NCBI RefSeq assembly: GCF_002980555.1
Contig: NZ_PVBT01000009.1
Coordinates: forward strand, 124,001-188,000
DNA from: Phyllobacterium myrsinacearum
GTDB lineage: Bacteria > Pseudomonadota > Alphaproteobacteria > Rhizobiales > Rhizobiaceae
Reading direction: 5' to 3'
DNA: 64,000 bases
The notes under the pieces are model-generated. The model had not been told where the DNA came from, did no database searches, and saw only the letters and a list, made by a program, of their open reading frames with translations. Made by a program: the position numbers and the translations under genes. The number at the start of each line of letters is the position of its first letter. Positions within the stretch are counted from its first letter, which is position 1. Positions 7,249-16,164 of this stretch are shown one piece after another.

Positions 7249-9349
7249 TCAGATCAATCCTGCCTGCCTTCATGTTGATATGATCTTTCTCCTCAACGAT
7301 AAGCTGCGTTCCCTTTAACGTGATCACACCGTCGGGTTTCATGATTATTTCAGATTTACCGCATCTTAGATGAATCTCGCCATGGGCATCGATCATGCGC
7401 TTACCGCCGACGACATCACGGTGGTCTCCACCGGCTGAATGAAAACTTGAGCCCCCGACATTTGTCGTCTTACTCACGCCAATCGTGGACATATGAATAC
7501 CGGTTACTTCCACGCTGTAAGAATTGGTGGTGTTCATGCTTATTGAAGATGACGAGTTAATGCTTAAATGTCCTGAACCCACACGCTCGTTGTTTGTAGC
7601 CTCCAAGTGATAAGCGGCAGGAAGCATCCCAAATATCCGATTCTTCAGGATTTCACCAACAATTGCACTACCACCCATCGTCCCAACATTGATCGTATAA
7701 TTGCGTCCAATATTCTCGGAATGTGATTGCTCTACCTCAAAATGGGACATGGCGCCAATCGAGCTAATGCGATTTGAATCGACCCTCTCGGTCAGGTGAT
7801 TTTCTACCTTGACCGTCAAATCCCTCTGAGCCCGCAAGAGAACTTCTTCACGACCTCGTTCATCCTCGAAGGACAGTTCGTTGAAACCATCGCCTTTGTG
7901 AGTCTGTGTGCGAAACACAGACTTTGTTTTATTCTCAGGCAATTTATACGGCACTTTCGTGCTTGGATTCGGCACGATGCCGGTAACGACGGGCCGATCC
8001 GGATCGCCTTCGAGATAGGTGACCATGACCTCCATACCGATACGGGGGATGACCTGCGCACCGAAACCGCCGCCCGCCCATGACTGCATCACACGGATCC
8101 AACAGGTATCTGAGCCGTCCTTTCGGGCGCGATTGCGTTGCCAAGGGAACCAGACTTTGATCCTGCCATACTCATCCGGATGGATTTCCTCACCAAGAGG
8201 TCCGGCGACGATCGCAACCTGCGAGCCGTCGACCCTCGGCTGCGGCGTTGACCGGTGCGGCGTTGCAGGAAGCCGTGAGGGAAGCGCGATAAAGTTGTTT
8301 GAATAATCGAGCGCACCGTCATCGGCGGTCTCGTAGGAATGATCGACGATCCGGTGAACAATCGCTGTGACCACATATTCTTCGAATACGTGGTCGGCAT
8401 GGGCTATTTCATAAGGCTTGAACTTGCGTCCTGCTGCCAGCGTTCTGACCGTGGACGAGCCTTCAATCTTCTCATGATCCGCTTCGACCGCTTGCATGCG
8501 CAGTTTCGACGCCTGTTCGTTGGACGATTGGTCAAGCGCCTTGGCCGGGTAATGGAACAACTCATACTCGGCATTCTTCGGCAGCGACACGAGCGATGGT
8601 GTCACCGAGCCCTGGGGTCCCTGCGGCTTTTCAAAGTTCCAGTCACCGCCAGCGCGTTTTCCCGGCGTGAACCGGTAATCTCTGGCAAATTCACTGATGT
8701 GGTTTCTGTCAGTCGAGCCCGCCGCAAACCGCACATCGGTTTCCGGGCCTTCCGTATAACCAAAGGGATGACTGGCAACATGAAGTGCATGCTGACCATC
8801 CTCATGTTCAAACCAGTAGAACAGCCCGTCTGCCTCCAAGCGGCGGGTAAGATAGGCAAGGTCGGTTTCATTCCACTGGACCGAATAATGCATTGGTGCC
8901 GTGGGAGTGATGACACCACCGGTCACGGCAGCCTTGATACCGTGCTCGCTCAGAAGCGTTTCGGCAATCTGCAATGTGGTCATATCCATGAAGATACGGC
9001 AATCGGAGCGCTGCGAGAGCAGCCACAATTGTGGACGAATGACTAAGCGATAGGACCGCAGCCCGCGAGAGACAGGCGGCCCTTCCCGAAACCCGGTAAT
9101 GAGGCCGTTCCACGGGCGGCGCTCGCCATAGGCAATCTCCAGGGATACGTCAGCCATTGTGCCAACGAGCTCTTCCGGTTTGATATCGGTGCGCTTTGAT
9201 TTGACATCCACGTGGATTTCAAAGAGACCATTGATTTCTTCGTGGATATCAACCTTCTCCGCCAGAAGCACGTCCAACCCAAGCGATGTCGAAATGCGAA
9301 GAATACGGTTAGCCTGGATCAACCCCGCGTCAAAGAACTCATATTCCAT
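7241..9349 (-). CDS. vgrG: VgrG-family T6SS spike protein
   Basis: The 702-residue protein is full length for VgrG. Residues 1-370 form the gp27-like part (LTRRLEADGLFYWFEHEDGQ is the classic signature). An OB-fold gp5-like part follows at about 385-470 (DEYGRIKVWFPWQRN; MEVMVTYLEGDPDRPVVTG), then a repetitive beta-helix shaft (FEDERGREEVLLRAQRDLTV; later GGDHRDVVGGKRM). It ends shortly after the shaft (INMKAGRIDLNA), so there is no C-terminal toxin domain and effectors must ride through adaptors, Hcp or PAAR. It trimerises into the spike that caps the Hcp tube. hcp copy 2 lies 125 bases upstream on the same strand. Confidence 0.96.
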   Translation of the reverse strand: MEYEFFDAGLIQANRILRISTSLGLDVLLAEKVDIHEEINGLFEIHVDVKSKRTDIKPEELVGTMADVSLEIAYGERRPWNGLITGFREGPPVSRGLRSYRLVIRPQLWLLSQRSDCRIFMDMTTLQIAETLLSEHGIKAAVTGGVITPTAPMHYSVQWNETDLAYLTRRLEADGLFYWFEHEDGQHALHVASHPFGYTEGPETDVRFAAGSTDRNHISEFARDYRFTPGKRAGGDWNFEKPQGPQGSVTPSLVSLPKNAEYELFHYPAKALDQSSNEQASKLRMQAVEADHEKIEGSSTVRTLAAGRKFKPYEIAHADHVFEEYVVTAIVHRIVDHSYETADDGALDYSNNFIALPSRLPATPHRSTPQPRVDGSQVAIVAGPLGEEIHPDEYGRIKVWFPWQRNRARKDGSDTCWIRVMQSWAGGGFGAQVIPRIGMEVMVTYLEGDPDRPVVTGIVPNPSTKVPYKLPENKTKSVFRTQTHKGDGFNELSFEDERGREEVLLRAQRDLTVKVENHLTERVDSNRISSIGAMSHFEVEQSHSENIGRNYTINVGTMGGSAIVGEILKNRIFGMLPAAYHLEATNNERVGSGHLSINSSSSISMNTTNSYSVEVTGIHMSTIGVSKTTNVGGSSFHSAGGDHRDVVGGKRMIDAHGEIHLRCGKSEIIMKPDGVITLKGTQLIVEEKDHINMKAGRIDLNA

Positions 9350-9473
9350 TCCACATGATACCTTTAATAGAGCTCAATTGTTGCCTTGGAGTGCAAGACG
9401 ACCGATTGCTTAAACGCTGCGGAGGAAGAGCCAACATTTCTCCTGCTCATTGAGGTCGTCGCGTGAGCCGATT

Positions 9474-9950
9474 TTACGCCGCGCGCGTTGTGGCGAGATC
9501 GTAGGATGCAATCATGGGCGACTGCGGGCTCTGATTGGCATCGTAAGGCGTGTACTTCACTTCCATCTTGGTGAAGTTCAGGCGCAGCGTCTCGATCGGA
9601 CGGTCGCCGTTGGAATCAACCGAATAATTGGCAATCAACGTGTTGGTCAGCTTGTATTCGATATAGGTCTGGCCGGGATTGCCGGTGGTGACCAGATGAA
9701 TGGTTGCAAGCTTGCCGGAGCTGCCCGACACGGCTTCCTGAAACAATTTCGTTGAGGAAGAATCGCTCACCTTCGTCAGGACAACTTCACTGATCGTGGG
9801 TTCGGAGGCTTCGCGGTTGGCGGCTGAACCGGCGGACGTGCTCATCTTACGCCCCACATTCCAATGAATGGCTTCAATGTCCATCCAGCGCTTGTGCGTC
9901 TCCTGCGTCGCATCGCCCTGAATTCCATCAATCTGCAAGTAAATCGGCAT
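9474..9950 (-). CDS. hcp: Hcp-family T6SS tube protein, copy 2
   Basis: The 158-residue product is identical in amino-acid sequence to copy 1 at 2874-3350. It starts MPIYLQIDGIQGDATQETHK at 9950 and ends DLATTRAA. Hcp forms the hollow tube expelled by the T6SS. AGGAG precedes the start closely (CTCCTT on the plus strand at about 9959-9964). It is the first gene of the hcp-vgrG-lipoprotein-cargo-PAAR set. Identity with copy 1 stops exactly at the start and stop codons, so this copy has its own promoter and leader, and the two could be expressed under different conditions although the protein is the same. Confidence 0.94.
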   Translation of the reverse strand: MPIYLQIDGIQGDATQETHKRWMDIEAIHWNVGRKMSTSAGSAANREASEPTISEVVLTKVSDSSSTKLFQEAVSGSSGKLATIHLVTTGNPGQTYIEYKLTNTLIANYSVDSNGDRPIETLRLNFTKMEVKYTPYDANQSPQSPMIASYDLATTRAA

Positions 9951-10119
9951 TGTCTAGCTCCTTTGCTGCAAAGCCCGACTTAGACTTCAAGGGACTACTT
10001 ATGACCCAACTGGAGCCGAAAGCAAATTCTCACGAGCTGAGTATGAATCCACGTATCTCCACAATCACAATGATCGATTTGCAGGCGTCAAGGAAATTGT
10101 GATGGTTTGCGCCTGCCCG

Positions 10120-10875
10120 TCAATACGGCGGATTTGACAGATCATTCATCAAAGCAAAGGAACTCAGATCCAGCGCCCTTGATACGGCATGGGTAATGTT
10201 AGCGGCCTTGAGTTTCACTCGCGCTCGATCTTGATAAAATCGAACGGTGCGTTCCGACAGTGAGAGAATATCTGCAATCTGTGCCGTGGTTTTACCTTTT
10301 GCTGCCCATTTCAGGCATTCGATTTCGCGTGGCGAGAGGTGCACCATTTCGGATTCTAATGTTGCTGACCGCATCAAAAACCAATGGAAATGATGAGCGA
10401 TCGCATGAAAATCACGTTTGTAGATATTCAAAGCGCCGTCCCACTCCTGATCGGAAGCTTCACCTGAAATAGTGAAAAGTGCCCGTTCCCCAAGTGGGCC
10501 TCTGACGGGGAAAGTTAAACCCTGTCTACCAACATTGAAATCCGCAGCCTCTCCAAACAGATTTCTCAGTCTGCTGCTTTTGTGGTCAAGGTCACGCCAA
10601 TCTATCGGCAGAATCGAGGAAAAGCCGGTTGAAAGAACCGGATCAATTTTGACATAGCGACATTCCTTGTAGTGATCTATCCATTCCTGTGAGTACGTGA
10701 CCGCCAGGAATGGCTCATCCCCGATGCCTGCCGGGAGATTAACCGCAAAGTAGGCGACGTTCTGCAACCCATACCGTTCCTTGATAAGGTCAAGGACATC
10801 GGGGAGTTCTGCCAATGAATCTGCAGTATCGATTTTATCTACCACACTATGAAACATTGTATCGATGCTGCTCAT
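10120..10875 (-). CDS. LuxR-family transcriptional regulator, solo type
   Basis: The 251-residue protein (ATG at 10875) has an N-terminal autoinducer-binding-type domain with the usual conserved Trp, Tyr and Asp (EWIDHYKECRYVKIDPV) and a C-terminal LuxR helix-turn-helix (LSPREIECLKWAAKGKTTAQ, then SERTVRFYQ). Such regulators bind acyl-homoserine lactones or related molecules and then control promoters. No luxI-type synthase is in the window, so it is a solo. A TTG start 30 bases upstream is possible but less likely. It lies 169 bases upstream of hcp copy 2 and reads the same way, so T6SS control is a reasonable hypothesis but is not shown. Confidence 0.9.
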   Translation of the reverse strand: MSSIDTMFHSVVDKIDTADSLAELPDVLDLIKERYGLQNVAYFAVNLPAGIGDEPFLAVTYSQEWIDHYKECRYVKIDPVLSTGFSSILPIDWRDLDHKSSRLRNLFGEAADFNVGRQGLTFPVRGPLGERALFTISGEASDQEWDGALNIYKRDFHAIAHHFHWFLMRSATLESEMVHLSPREIECLKWAAKGKTTAQIADILSLSERTVRFYQDRARVKLKAANITHAVSRALDLSSFALMNDLSNPPY

Positions 10876-11417
10876 ATCTTCAAGGCTCCAACAAGCGACG
10901 GTCAATTGTATAACATTGTCTCCAGGAGTGTATTGATTTCACACCTTTTCCAAATTCAAAAGTGGCGAGGGAACAATCGGTTGTACGCGCTGCGAAGGAC
11001 TCGTAAATCTTCCTGTGAAAATGCCCATCACAGGCGAATCTAGAGCATTTTTGATTGTAGCGTGAATGTCTACAATCCCATGAAAATCCGGTTATGGAGT
11101 AGCTATCCAATGTCCGTCTTAAGAGGATTCGAACCGAGAGCCATGCGATTGATAAAAGGCTTTGGCCGACCGATGCCAACCCAATCTCAGTACAAGATTT
11201 AGGGCACTGCGACACCTTATGAAGGGTCGCTTAGCACCATCATGACATTATTTCAGGCCTCGATTTTAGACGAGGAAGACCACGTGCAACCCTAGAAACG
11301 ACACGAAGGTTTCCCGCCGAACAAATGTCGTCGAGAACAAAGCCCGACAAACTCTATGTTCAAGCGAAAACACGAGCGCTATCGAGATAGTCCATCCTAT
11401 GTCCGAGGAAAGGACAG
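10876..11417. other. Intergenic region between LuxR-type and hydrolase genes
   Basis: About 540 bases without a convincing gene. A stretch near 11120-11135 resembles a tRNA T-arm (GGTTCGAATCC on the minus strand), but its stem does not pair and no acceptor or anticodon arm fits. The promoter of the LuxR-type gene must lie at the left end. Confidence 0.4.
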
Positions 11418-12158
11418 TTAGTTTACCGACTTCACGGCTTGAAGAATGACGTCTGCTGTTTCTTGCGGGTGAGACATGTAGACCATGTGGCTAGACTTGA
11501 TGTCTGTCGTTTTAGTTCCTGCCCGCTCGTACGTCCAACGCAGCAACTCTGGAGGAATAACCCGATCCTCGGTCGTTACGATGCCGAATGACGGTTTCTC
11601 ATGCCACGCCGCCTGGTTGAACCTTTCTTGATACGTCTCCACAGTCATCGGCTTTGAGGATGCGGACATGAAGTCGGTTACATCTTTGGGAAGGTCGGCG
11701 GCAATCGTGTCGTGATAGGTCGCCGGGCTGGGAACAAAAGTGTGAGCGTCGAGCATCTCCATGTCGATCTTCATCGGGTACCGCTGCGATAGCTCGGTCA
11801 GGTTCTCACCCTTGTCCGGCTCCAGGGCGGCCACATATACCAGCGCTTTTACCACCTCTTCGGTTCCTGCCTCCGTGATCACCGCTCCGCCGTAGCTGTG
11901 ACCAACGAGCACTGTCGGCCCCTTCTGCTGCTTCAGAATGAGCCGGGTGGCGGTGATGTCGTCTGCCAGACTGGTATGCGGCAGCTGGACGGCGCTCACT
12001 TTCAGGCCCTTCGCTCTTAGAATATCGTAAACTGGTCGCCACCCTGATGCGTCCATGGTCGCGCCGTGGACCAGCACGACGTTTGTGGCATCGGCGAAGG
12101 CGGGGGTAGCCATTGATGTCCCAATAAGGGCGGCCAGCATAAGTTTGCTCATCGTCAT
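11418..12158 (-). CDS. Secreted alpha/beta hydrolase
   Basis: The 246-residue protein has a signal peptide cut after about residue 22 (MTMSKLMLAALIGTSMATPAFA), so it acts in the periplasm or outside. The mature part is a compact alpha/beta hydrolase: oxyanion motif LVHGATMDASGW, nucleophile elbow GHSYGG with Ser88, acid in TTEDRVIP, and a C-terminal His in SSHMVYMSHP. It belongs to the group often annotated as alpha/beta fold hydrolase or esterase. The substrate cannot be told. It is divergent from a LysR regulator that starts 100 bases away and probably controls it. Confidence 0.88.
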   Translation of the reverse strand: MTMSKLMLAALIGTSMATPAFADATNVVLVHGATMDASGWRPVYDILRAKGLKVSAVQLPHTSLADDITATRLILKQQKGPTVLVGHSYGGAVITEAGTEEVVKALVYVAALEPDKGENLTELSQRYPMKIDMEMLDAHTFVPSPATYHDTIAADLPKDVTDFMSASSKPMTVETYQERFNQAAWHEKPSFGIVTTEDRVIPPELLRWTYERAGTKTTDIKSSHMVYMSHPQETADVILQAVKSVN

Positions 12159-12258
12159 CTCATACCTCTCAATTCAATTTCAGGATTTGGATATAGCGAA
12201 CTGGTGGCTTATCTATTAGATAGTATATTTTGCATGCCTCTATCGATGAGTTAGATAA
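12159..12258. promoter_or_regulatory. Divergent promoter region, hydrolase/LysR pair
   Basis: The 100-base, AT-rich gap between the divergent starts contains CTATTAGATAG (12213-12223), a short palindrome with a T-N9-A core, plus TTATCTA and TAGATAA as distant inverted halves near each end. This fits a LysR-type binding region, but the exact site is inference. Confidence 0.4.
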
Positions 12259-13149
12259 ATGGATCGCCTCGTGCTTCGTGACCTTGCTGCCTTCGAGACG
12301 GTAGCAAGACATCAAAGTTTTACGGCTGCCGCAGCCGAGCTTGGAATTTCGCAGTCGTCTCTCAGCTATGCGGTAAGCCAGCTTGAGCAACGTGTCGGCA
12401 TAGCGCTGCTTGCCAGGACCACGCGCACCGTCGCGCCGACGGAGGCGGGAAGGCAACTTCTCGGGACGCTTGTGCCATCCCTTCGGGACATCGGCCATGA
12501 ACTCGCCAACCTGCAGGAGATGCGTTCGACTGTTTCAGGTGCCGTTCGGTTGACGATGGTTTCCATCGCCTACGAGACCATTCTGCGTCCATCGCTCACG
12601 TCGTTTCGCGAGAAATATCCGAACGTCTCAATTGAGGTTTCGGTCGACGAGGGGTTCAGCGACGTCGTAGCCCAAGGATTCGATGGAGGTATCAGGTTTG
12701 GCAACCTGGTCGATAAGGATATGGTCGCAGTGCCTCTTACACGATCCGCACCTGTTGTGATCGTGGGCTCCCCGGAATATCTCCAAAAACACGGCCCGGT
12801 TCCCACGCATCCCGATGATCTCTCGGCGCATATCTGCATCGGATATCGCTTCGTCAGCTCGAAGAGACTCTATCGCTGGCCATTGTCAAAAAAGGGCAAG
12901 ACTGTCGAGCTCAAGACAAGCAGCCCACTGATTTTCAACGATGGCGAGGCGATACGTTCCGCCGCTGTTGATGGTTTGGGTCTCGCCTACCTTTTTGAGG
13001 CTCAGGTTCGCGAGGATATCAAGTCCGGGCGGCTTATCTCCGTCTTGTCAGACTGGCTTCCGGCTCTGCCGGGTTTTAGCCTGTACTATCCCAACCGGAC
13101 CAGGACATCTCCCGCGTTCAGGGCATTGATCAATCACTTGTGGCCTTGA
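12259..13149 (+). CDS. LysR-family transcriptional regulator
   Basis: The 296-residue protein has the LysR winged helix-turn-helix at residues 3-62 (LRDLAAFETVARHQSFTAAA, then SQSSLSYAVSQLEQRVG, then LLARTTRTVAPTEAG), followed by the two-lobed effector-binding domain from about 90 to 290. The length is normal. It most likely regulates the divergent periplasmic hydrolase and perhaps itself. The inducer is not visible from sequence. Confidence 0.93.
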   Translation: MDRLVLRDLAAFETVARHQSFTAAAAELGISQSSLSYAVSQLEQRVGIALLARTTRTVAPTEAGRQLLGTLVPSLRDIGHELANLQEMRSTVSGAVRLTMVSIAYETILRPSLTSFREKYPNVSIEVSVDEGFSDVVAQGFDGGIRFGNLVDKDMVAVPLTRSAPVVIVGSPEYLQKHGPVPTHPDDLSAHICIGYRFVSSKRLYRWPLSKKGKTVELKTSSPLIFNDGEAIRSAAVDGLGLAYLFEAQVREDIKSGRLISVLSDWLPALPGFSLYYPNRTRTSPAFRALINHLWP

Positions 13150-13444
13150 GCCCGACAACAATCCAGTGAACTGTCTAGACGACCGAGCATTCGGAAGTGA
13201 TGGGACAGAGGAACATGCAAGACAATACGGAAAGAACTGTGCTTAGCGAGCACACATCTTGCATATCGTGGGGTCGTTTGCCGTATCAGGCTCGGCCCCC
13301 GATGTGGCTCATTCCGATGAATGCTTGATGTCCAAAAAACAGCCGTCAATTAACAGCCTTTGCAGATGCCGATTATTCTGGCGATCGCGCCTCTCTTCTC
13401 GTGGACTAGTCCTGCAAATCAAGAGAGGTAACCCGCTTTCTCGA

Positions 13445-13714
13445 TCAAGGGGCGCGCTGCCCAGGTCCATTGGGCGCGTTTGTACTCTCATACTGGCCGC
13501 TGCTTTCACGGTGGCTTTGCTCCGCCCTCTTCAACGGCGTTAGCAACCGCTCACAATAGGAATCGGGCCAGCCGATATCCCATAAAATATGATCGGGAAG
13601 ATCATTTACATGCTTCTTTTTGCCCATTGTTTTCCGCAAGTTAACGACTGTGCTGAGCCATCGCTGTACTCTAGCTACCACTGCAAAACTCGTCTTAGTC
13701 AGAGCTTTCACCAT
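13445..13714 (-). CDS. DUF1127-like small protein
   Basis: The frame encodes up to 89 residues. Its middle (RVQRWLSTVVNLRKTM, then VNDLPDHILWDIGWPDSY) resembles the DUF1127 pattern of a basic amphipathic helix followed by LSDHxLxDIGL. Such small proteins are common in alphaproteobacteria and some bind RNA in phosphate or stress responses. The start is uncertain: ATG 13714 lies 4 bases after a strong hairpin that would hide its ribosome binding site, and an internal ATG at 13627 with GCGGAAA upstream is an alternative that would cut the helix. The C-terminal tail after residue 60 is low-complexity and polar. Confidence 0.5.
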   Translation of the reverse strand: MVKALTKTSFAVVARVQRWLSTVVNLRKTMGKKKHVNDLPDHILWDIGWPDSYCERLLTPLKRAEQSHRESSGQYESTNAPNGPGQRAP

Positions 13715-13718
13715 TTAC

Positions 13719-13748
13719 GTGCGGATACGTCTCGTGACGTATCCGCAC
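13719..13748 (-). terminator. Strong hairpin before the DUF1127-like gene
   Basis: A perfect inverted repeat: arms GTGCGGATACGTC and GACGTATCCGCAC (13 bp) with a 4-base loop. No T-run follows on either strand, so it is not a textbook terminator. It ends 4 bases before the possible ATG of the DUF1127-like gene and could act as an attenuator, translation block or processing site. Confidence 0.5.
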
Positions 13749-13794
13749 ACCGTTGTTATTCAATTGTTGATGTTGAACGACCTTCGATCAGGAC

Positions 13795-13827
13795 TGGCCT
13801 GCTTCACGAACGGTCGTAAGCAGGCCA
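13795..13827 (-). terminator. Hairpin just after the O-methyltransferase gene
   Basis: Inverted repeat TGGCCTGCTT / AAGCAGGCCA with a 13-base loop, starting 5 bases beyond the stop codon of the methyltransferase. The place fits a transcription terminator or an mRNA 3'-end stem. A clear U-tract is lacking. Confidence 0.5.
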
Positions 13828-13831
13828 ATGA

Positions 13832-14515
13832 TTAGGTGCGGATCATATTGATGCCCACCGCGGTTAAGCGAAGAGACAACTCCACGTCTGCAGCGAAAGG
13901 CACCGAGAGATAGCCATGTTTAACAGATCGGACCCGCGCGACGTATTCCGGACTTGCGTCCGCATTGTCGGCAATTATGAGCGCGCCAGTCCGCAACCGC
14001 CCTTCTAAAAGGGACAGCACGGAAGGATAGAGATTTTTAGCGCCATCCAGAAGTACGAGGTCGATCTGTTCTGGCAGATCGTGCGCGAATGTCTCCAGCG
14101 CGTCGCCTTCCCGAATCTCGACCAAGTCGGACAGGCCGGCGGTTTCAATATTCTGACGAGCGCGATTGACCTTCGAAGGCTCAAACTCGCTACCGATCAG
14201 GCGGCCGCCCCCATTGTCTCGTAGCGCCGAAGCAAGATGGATGGTCGATATCCCGAAAGATGTCCCGAACTCGATGATAGTACGGGCACCGGTAGCGCGC
14301 GCAAGCATATAGAGAAGGACACCGGTTTTGCGGGAGACCGCAAGTGGCTGCTCCTTGAGGCGCTCATAGAAACGCCGATAATCGGCCCGGTCCGCGTTGC
14401 GGACTTCGGGCGGGACATCTGCCATCTGCCGATCATAGGCCTCCTCGATAGCATCGGCATCCGCGAAGAGCCGGTCGATCAGGGAGGATATTGCGGATGA
14501 GGTAAAGTTTATCAT
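13832..14515 (-). CDS. Class I SAM-dependent O-methyltransferase
   Basis: With the ATG at 14515, which has GGAG 7 bases upstream, the protein has 227 residues. It shows the class I methyltransferase fold: motif I IIEFGTSFGISTIHLAS, an acidic residue after beta-2 (GSEFEPSKVNRARQN), and the LVLLDGAKNLYPSVL strand typical of the caffeoyl-CoA/catechol O-methyltransferase group. The likely substrate is a small hydroxylated molecule, which cannot be named. Further upstream ATGs in frame give a low-information extension and are rejected. No co-transcribed neighbour is evident. Confidence 0.85.
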   Translation of the reverse strand: MINFTSSAISSLIDRLFADADAIEEAYDRQMADVPPEVRNADRADYRRFYERLKEQPLAVSRKTGVLLYMLARATGARTIIEFGTSFGISTIHLASALRDNGGGRLIGSEFEPSKVNRARQNIETAGLSDLVEIREGDALETFAHDLPEQIDLVLLDGAKNLYPSVLSLLEGRLRTGALIIADNADASPEYVARVRSVKHGYLSVPFAADVELSLRLTAVGINMIRT

Positions 14516-14963
14516 TGCACGCTCCATAAGGTGGATGACCCCGAGACAATCGGCGGTTCTATGCAATGCGCTGAGATATGACGATGTGTGGAGGCGAGAG
14601 GGCAAGCAGCCCCTACCCTTGAGGCCCTCGAACCTATTTAATACCAGCACCGCCTTAGCGGTCGTTTCTGGAATGAGCGTCAAATCATCACCTAAGCGCA
14701 ATTGCAGAGAACCAACTGAGTCGGTCTCAGGCTTGCGCGTTGAGTGACGTTAACGCTTACGGTCGCCAGTGGTGCGACAGCTAGCTCTTAGCATTGCAGA
14801 TGTCTGGACTGCAAGCGAAAATGGGGATGCTGCCCCTTCTCGTCAATCTGGGGACGCTGCACCTGCCTTTAACAGCTATTGGCCACATGTTGGCTAACCG
14901 ATAGCGTGTGACTGATATAAATTTGGCCTCCGTCCCTTAACCGATGGACGAGGCTCTCAAAAC
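14516..14963. other. Intergenic region
   Basis: About 450 bases between two minus-strand genes. I see no gene-like frame, repeat or RNA. The right part (about 14830-14900) has a few short G/C-rich repeats of GGGGATGCTGCC / GGGGACGCTGC type, which may be mobile-element debris. Confidence 0.3.
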
Positions 14964-15563
14964 TTAGGAGTCCTGTAAGAAGCTATCGTCAAGCTCAGCC
15001 TCCAGCTCCAGCAAAGCTTGCTTTAGGGAGCCATCCTGATGATGGATGTCCGCAACCATATCCAGCGGTGCGCCCTCAATCGTTGAGCGGGGCAGTGTAA
15101 TACCAGGCATCGTTGCGATTATGCGCATCTTCAAGCCCTCTGCAACCTGCTTGAGCTGGGCCGCGCACTTGCCGCCACCGTGACCACCATAGGTAACGAT
15201 GACCAGTGGCTTGTTGCGCCACTCGGAATATAGATGATCGATCGCATTCTTGAGTACGGCAGGATAACCCCAATTATATTGAGGCGCTACGAACACGACT
15301 GCGTCGGCACCGGCAATCTTCTCACTCCAAGCCCTCGTGGACACTTGCTGATAGGCACCGGCTGCCGGAATGTCCGGCTCGTCATTCATTGGCAATGGCC
15401 AGTCAATCAAATCGACTAGTTCGGAATGGAAGTTGGTTTCGGCACGTGCAATGTCGATCACCCAAGCTGCAATCTGAGGACAAAGCCGGTTAGCTCGGAC
15501 GCTACCCATGATTACCAGGATGTTTGGTCTGCGCTTCTGTTCTGATGTATATGCGTGTATCAT
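14964..15563 (-). CDS. NADPH-dependent FMN reductase family protein
   Basis: Starting at ATG 15563 the protein has 199 residues. It shows the flavodoxin-like fold of the FMN-reductase family: phosphate-binding loop GSVRANRLCPQIAAWV near the N-terminus, APQYNWGYPAVLKNAIDHLY in the middle, and NKPLVIVTYGGHGGG for the isoalloxazine ring. Members reduce FMN, quinones, azo dyes or metal ions with NAD(P)H. The start lies 37 bases from the divergent MarR gene, so it is probably controlled by that repressor, a common arrangement for quinone or azo stress. Confidence 0.87.
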   Translation of the reverse strand: MIHAYTSEQKRRPNILVIMGSVRANRLCPQIAAWVIDIARAETNFHSELVDLIDWPLPMNDEPDIPAAGAYQQVSTRAWSEKIAGADAVVFVAPQYNWGYPAVLKNAIDHLYSEWRNKPLVIVTYGGHGGGKCAAQLKQVAEGLKMRIIATMPGITLPRSTIEGAPLDMVADIHHQDGSLKQALLELEAELDDSFLQDS

Positions 15564-15600
15564 GCACAGAACATAACAACTGCATGGAGGCTTGTAAATC

Positions 15601-16062
15601 GTGCAAGATACACACAATTCCGATGCGCTGGCTGCAGCCCTTATTGATCTGGTAGGCATCCTGAACAGCCCACGTCAAGATGACGTGCTGTTGAAAGAAG
15701 CCGGCGTATCGCTCGACCGGGCGTTGTTTCCATTGCTGGTTCGTATTGGAACAGCTGGCTCTATCGGCGTCGTTGAGCTTGCTGAACAGGTGGGTCGCGA
15801 TCATTCGACGATCAGTAGGCAACTAGCAAAATTGGAGATGTTGGGACTAGTCGATCGCCAAGCAGCAAGGGTAGATCAGCGTATCAATCAAGCCATCATC
15901 ACAAAGAACGGCAGTCAGAAGGTGCTTGCTATTGTGCGGGCACGACGAAAGCTGCTTGACGCATTGCTGGCGGACTGGAGTTCAGACGAACGCAAAGCCA
16001 TTGCACATCTTAACCGGAAGCTTGCCGATGCAATGAAGGCTGCGAGGAGCGCTAAAGCCTAG
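15601..16062 (+). CDS. MarR-family transcriptional regulator
   Basis: The 153-residue protein starts at GTG 15601 after GGAGG. It has the MarR winged helix (IGVVELAEQVGRDHSTISRQ, then LEMLGLVDRQAARVDQRINQ) flanked by dimerisation helices. No Cys lies in the DNA-binding part, so thiol switching is not indicated. It is divergent from the FMN reductase with only 37 bases between the starts. ATGCA and TGCAT at the ends of the gap form a weak inverted repeat that could be its operator. Confidence 0.88.
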   Translation: MQDTHNSDALAAALIDLVGILNSPRQDDVLLKEAGVSLDRALFPLLVRIGTAGSIGVVELAEQVGRDHSTISRQLAKLEMLGLVDRQAARVDQRINQAIITKNGSQKVLAIVRARRKLLDALLADWSSDERKAIAHLNRKLADAMKAARSAKA

Positions 16063-16164
16063 AGAGAAAAGATCCTGCCTGCGGCCCGCAAAATCACCTC
16101 TTCGGTAACGTCTATACGTGTTGATCTCCACGCGGAACTGAGCCACCACCGCACTCAGCCAACA

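Noticed and set aside
11115-11140. tRNA-like T-arm sequence GGTTCGAATCC on the minus strand
   Set aside because: The 5-bp stem does not pair around the loop, and no acceptor, D or anticodon arm fits nearby.
14830-14900. Short GGGGA-C/T-GCTGC repeats as the end of an insertion sequence
   Set aside because: No inverted partner, target duplication or transposase fragment was found nearby.
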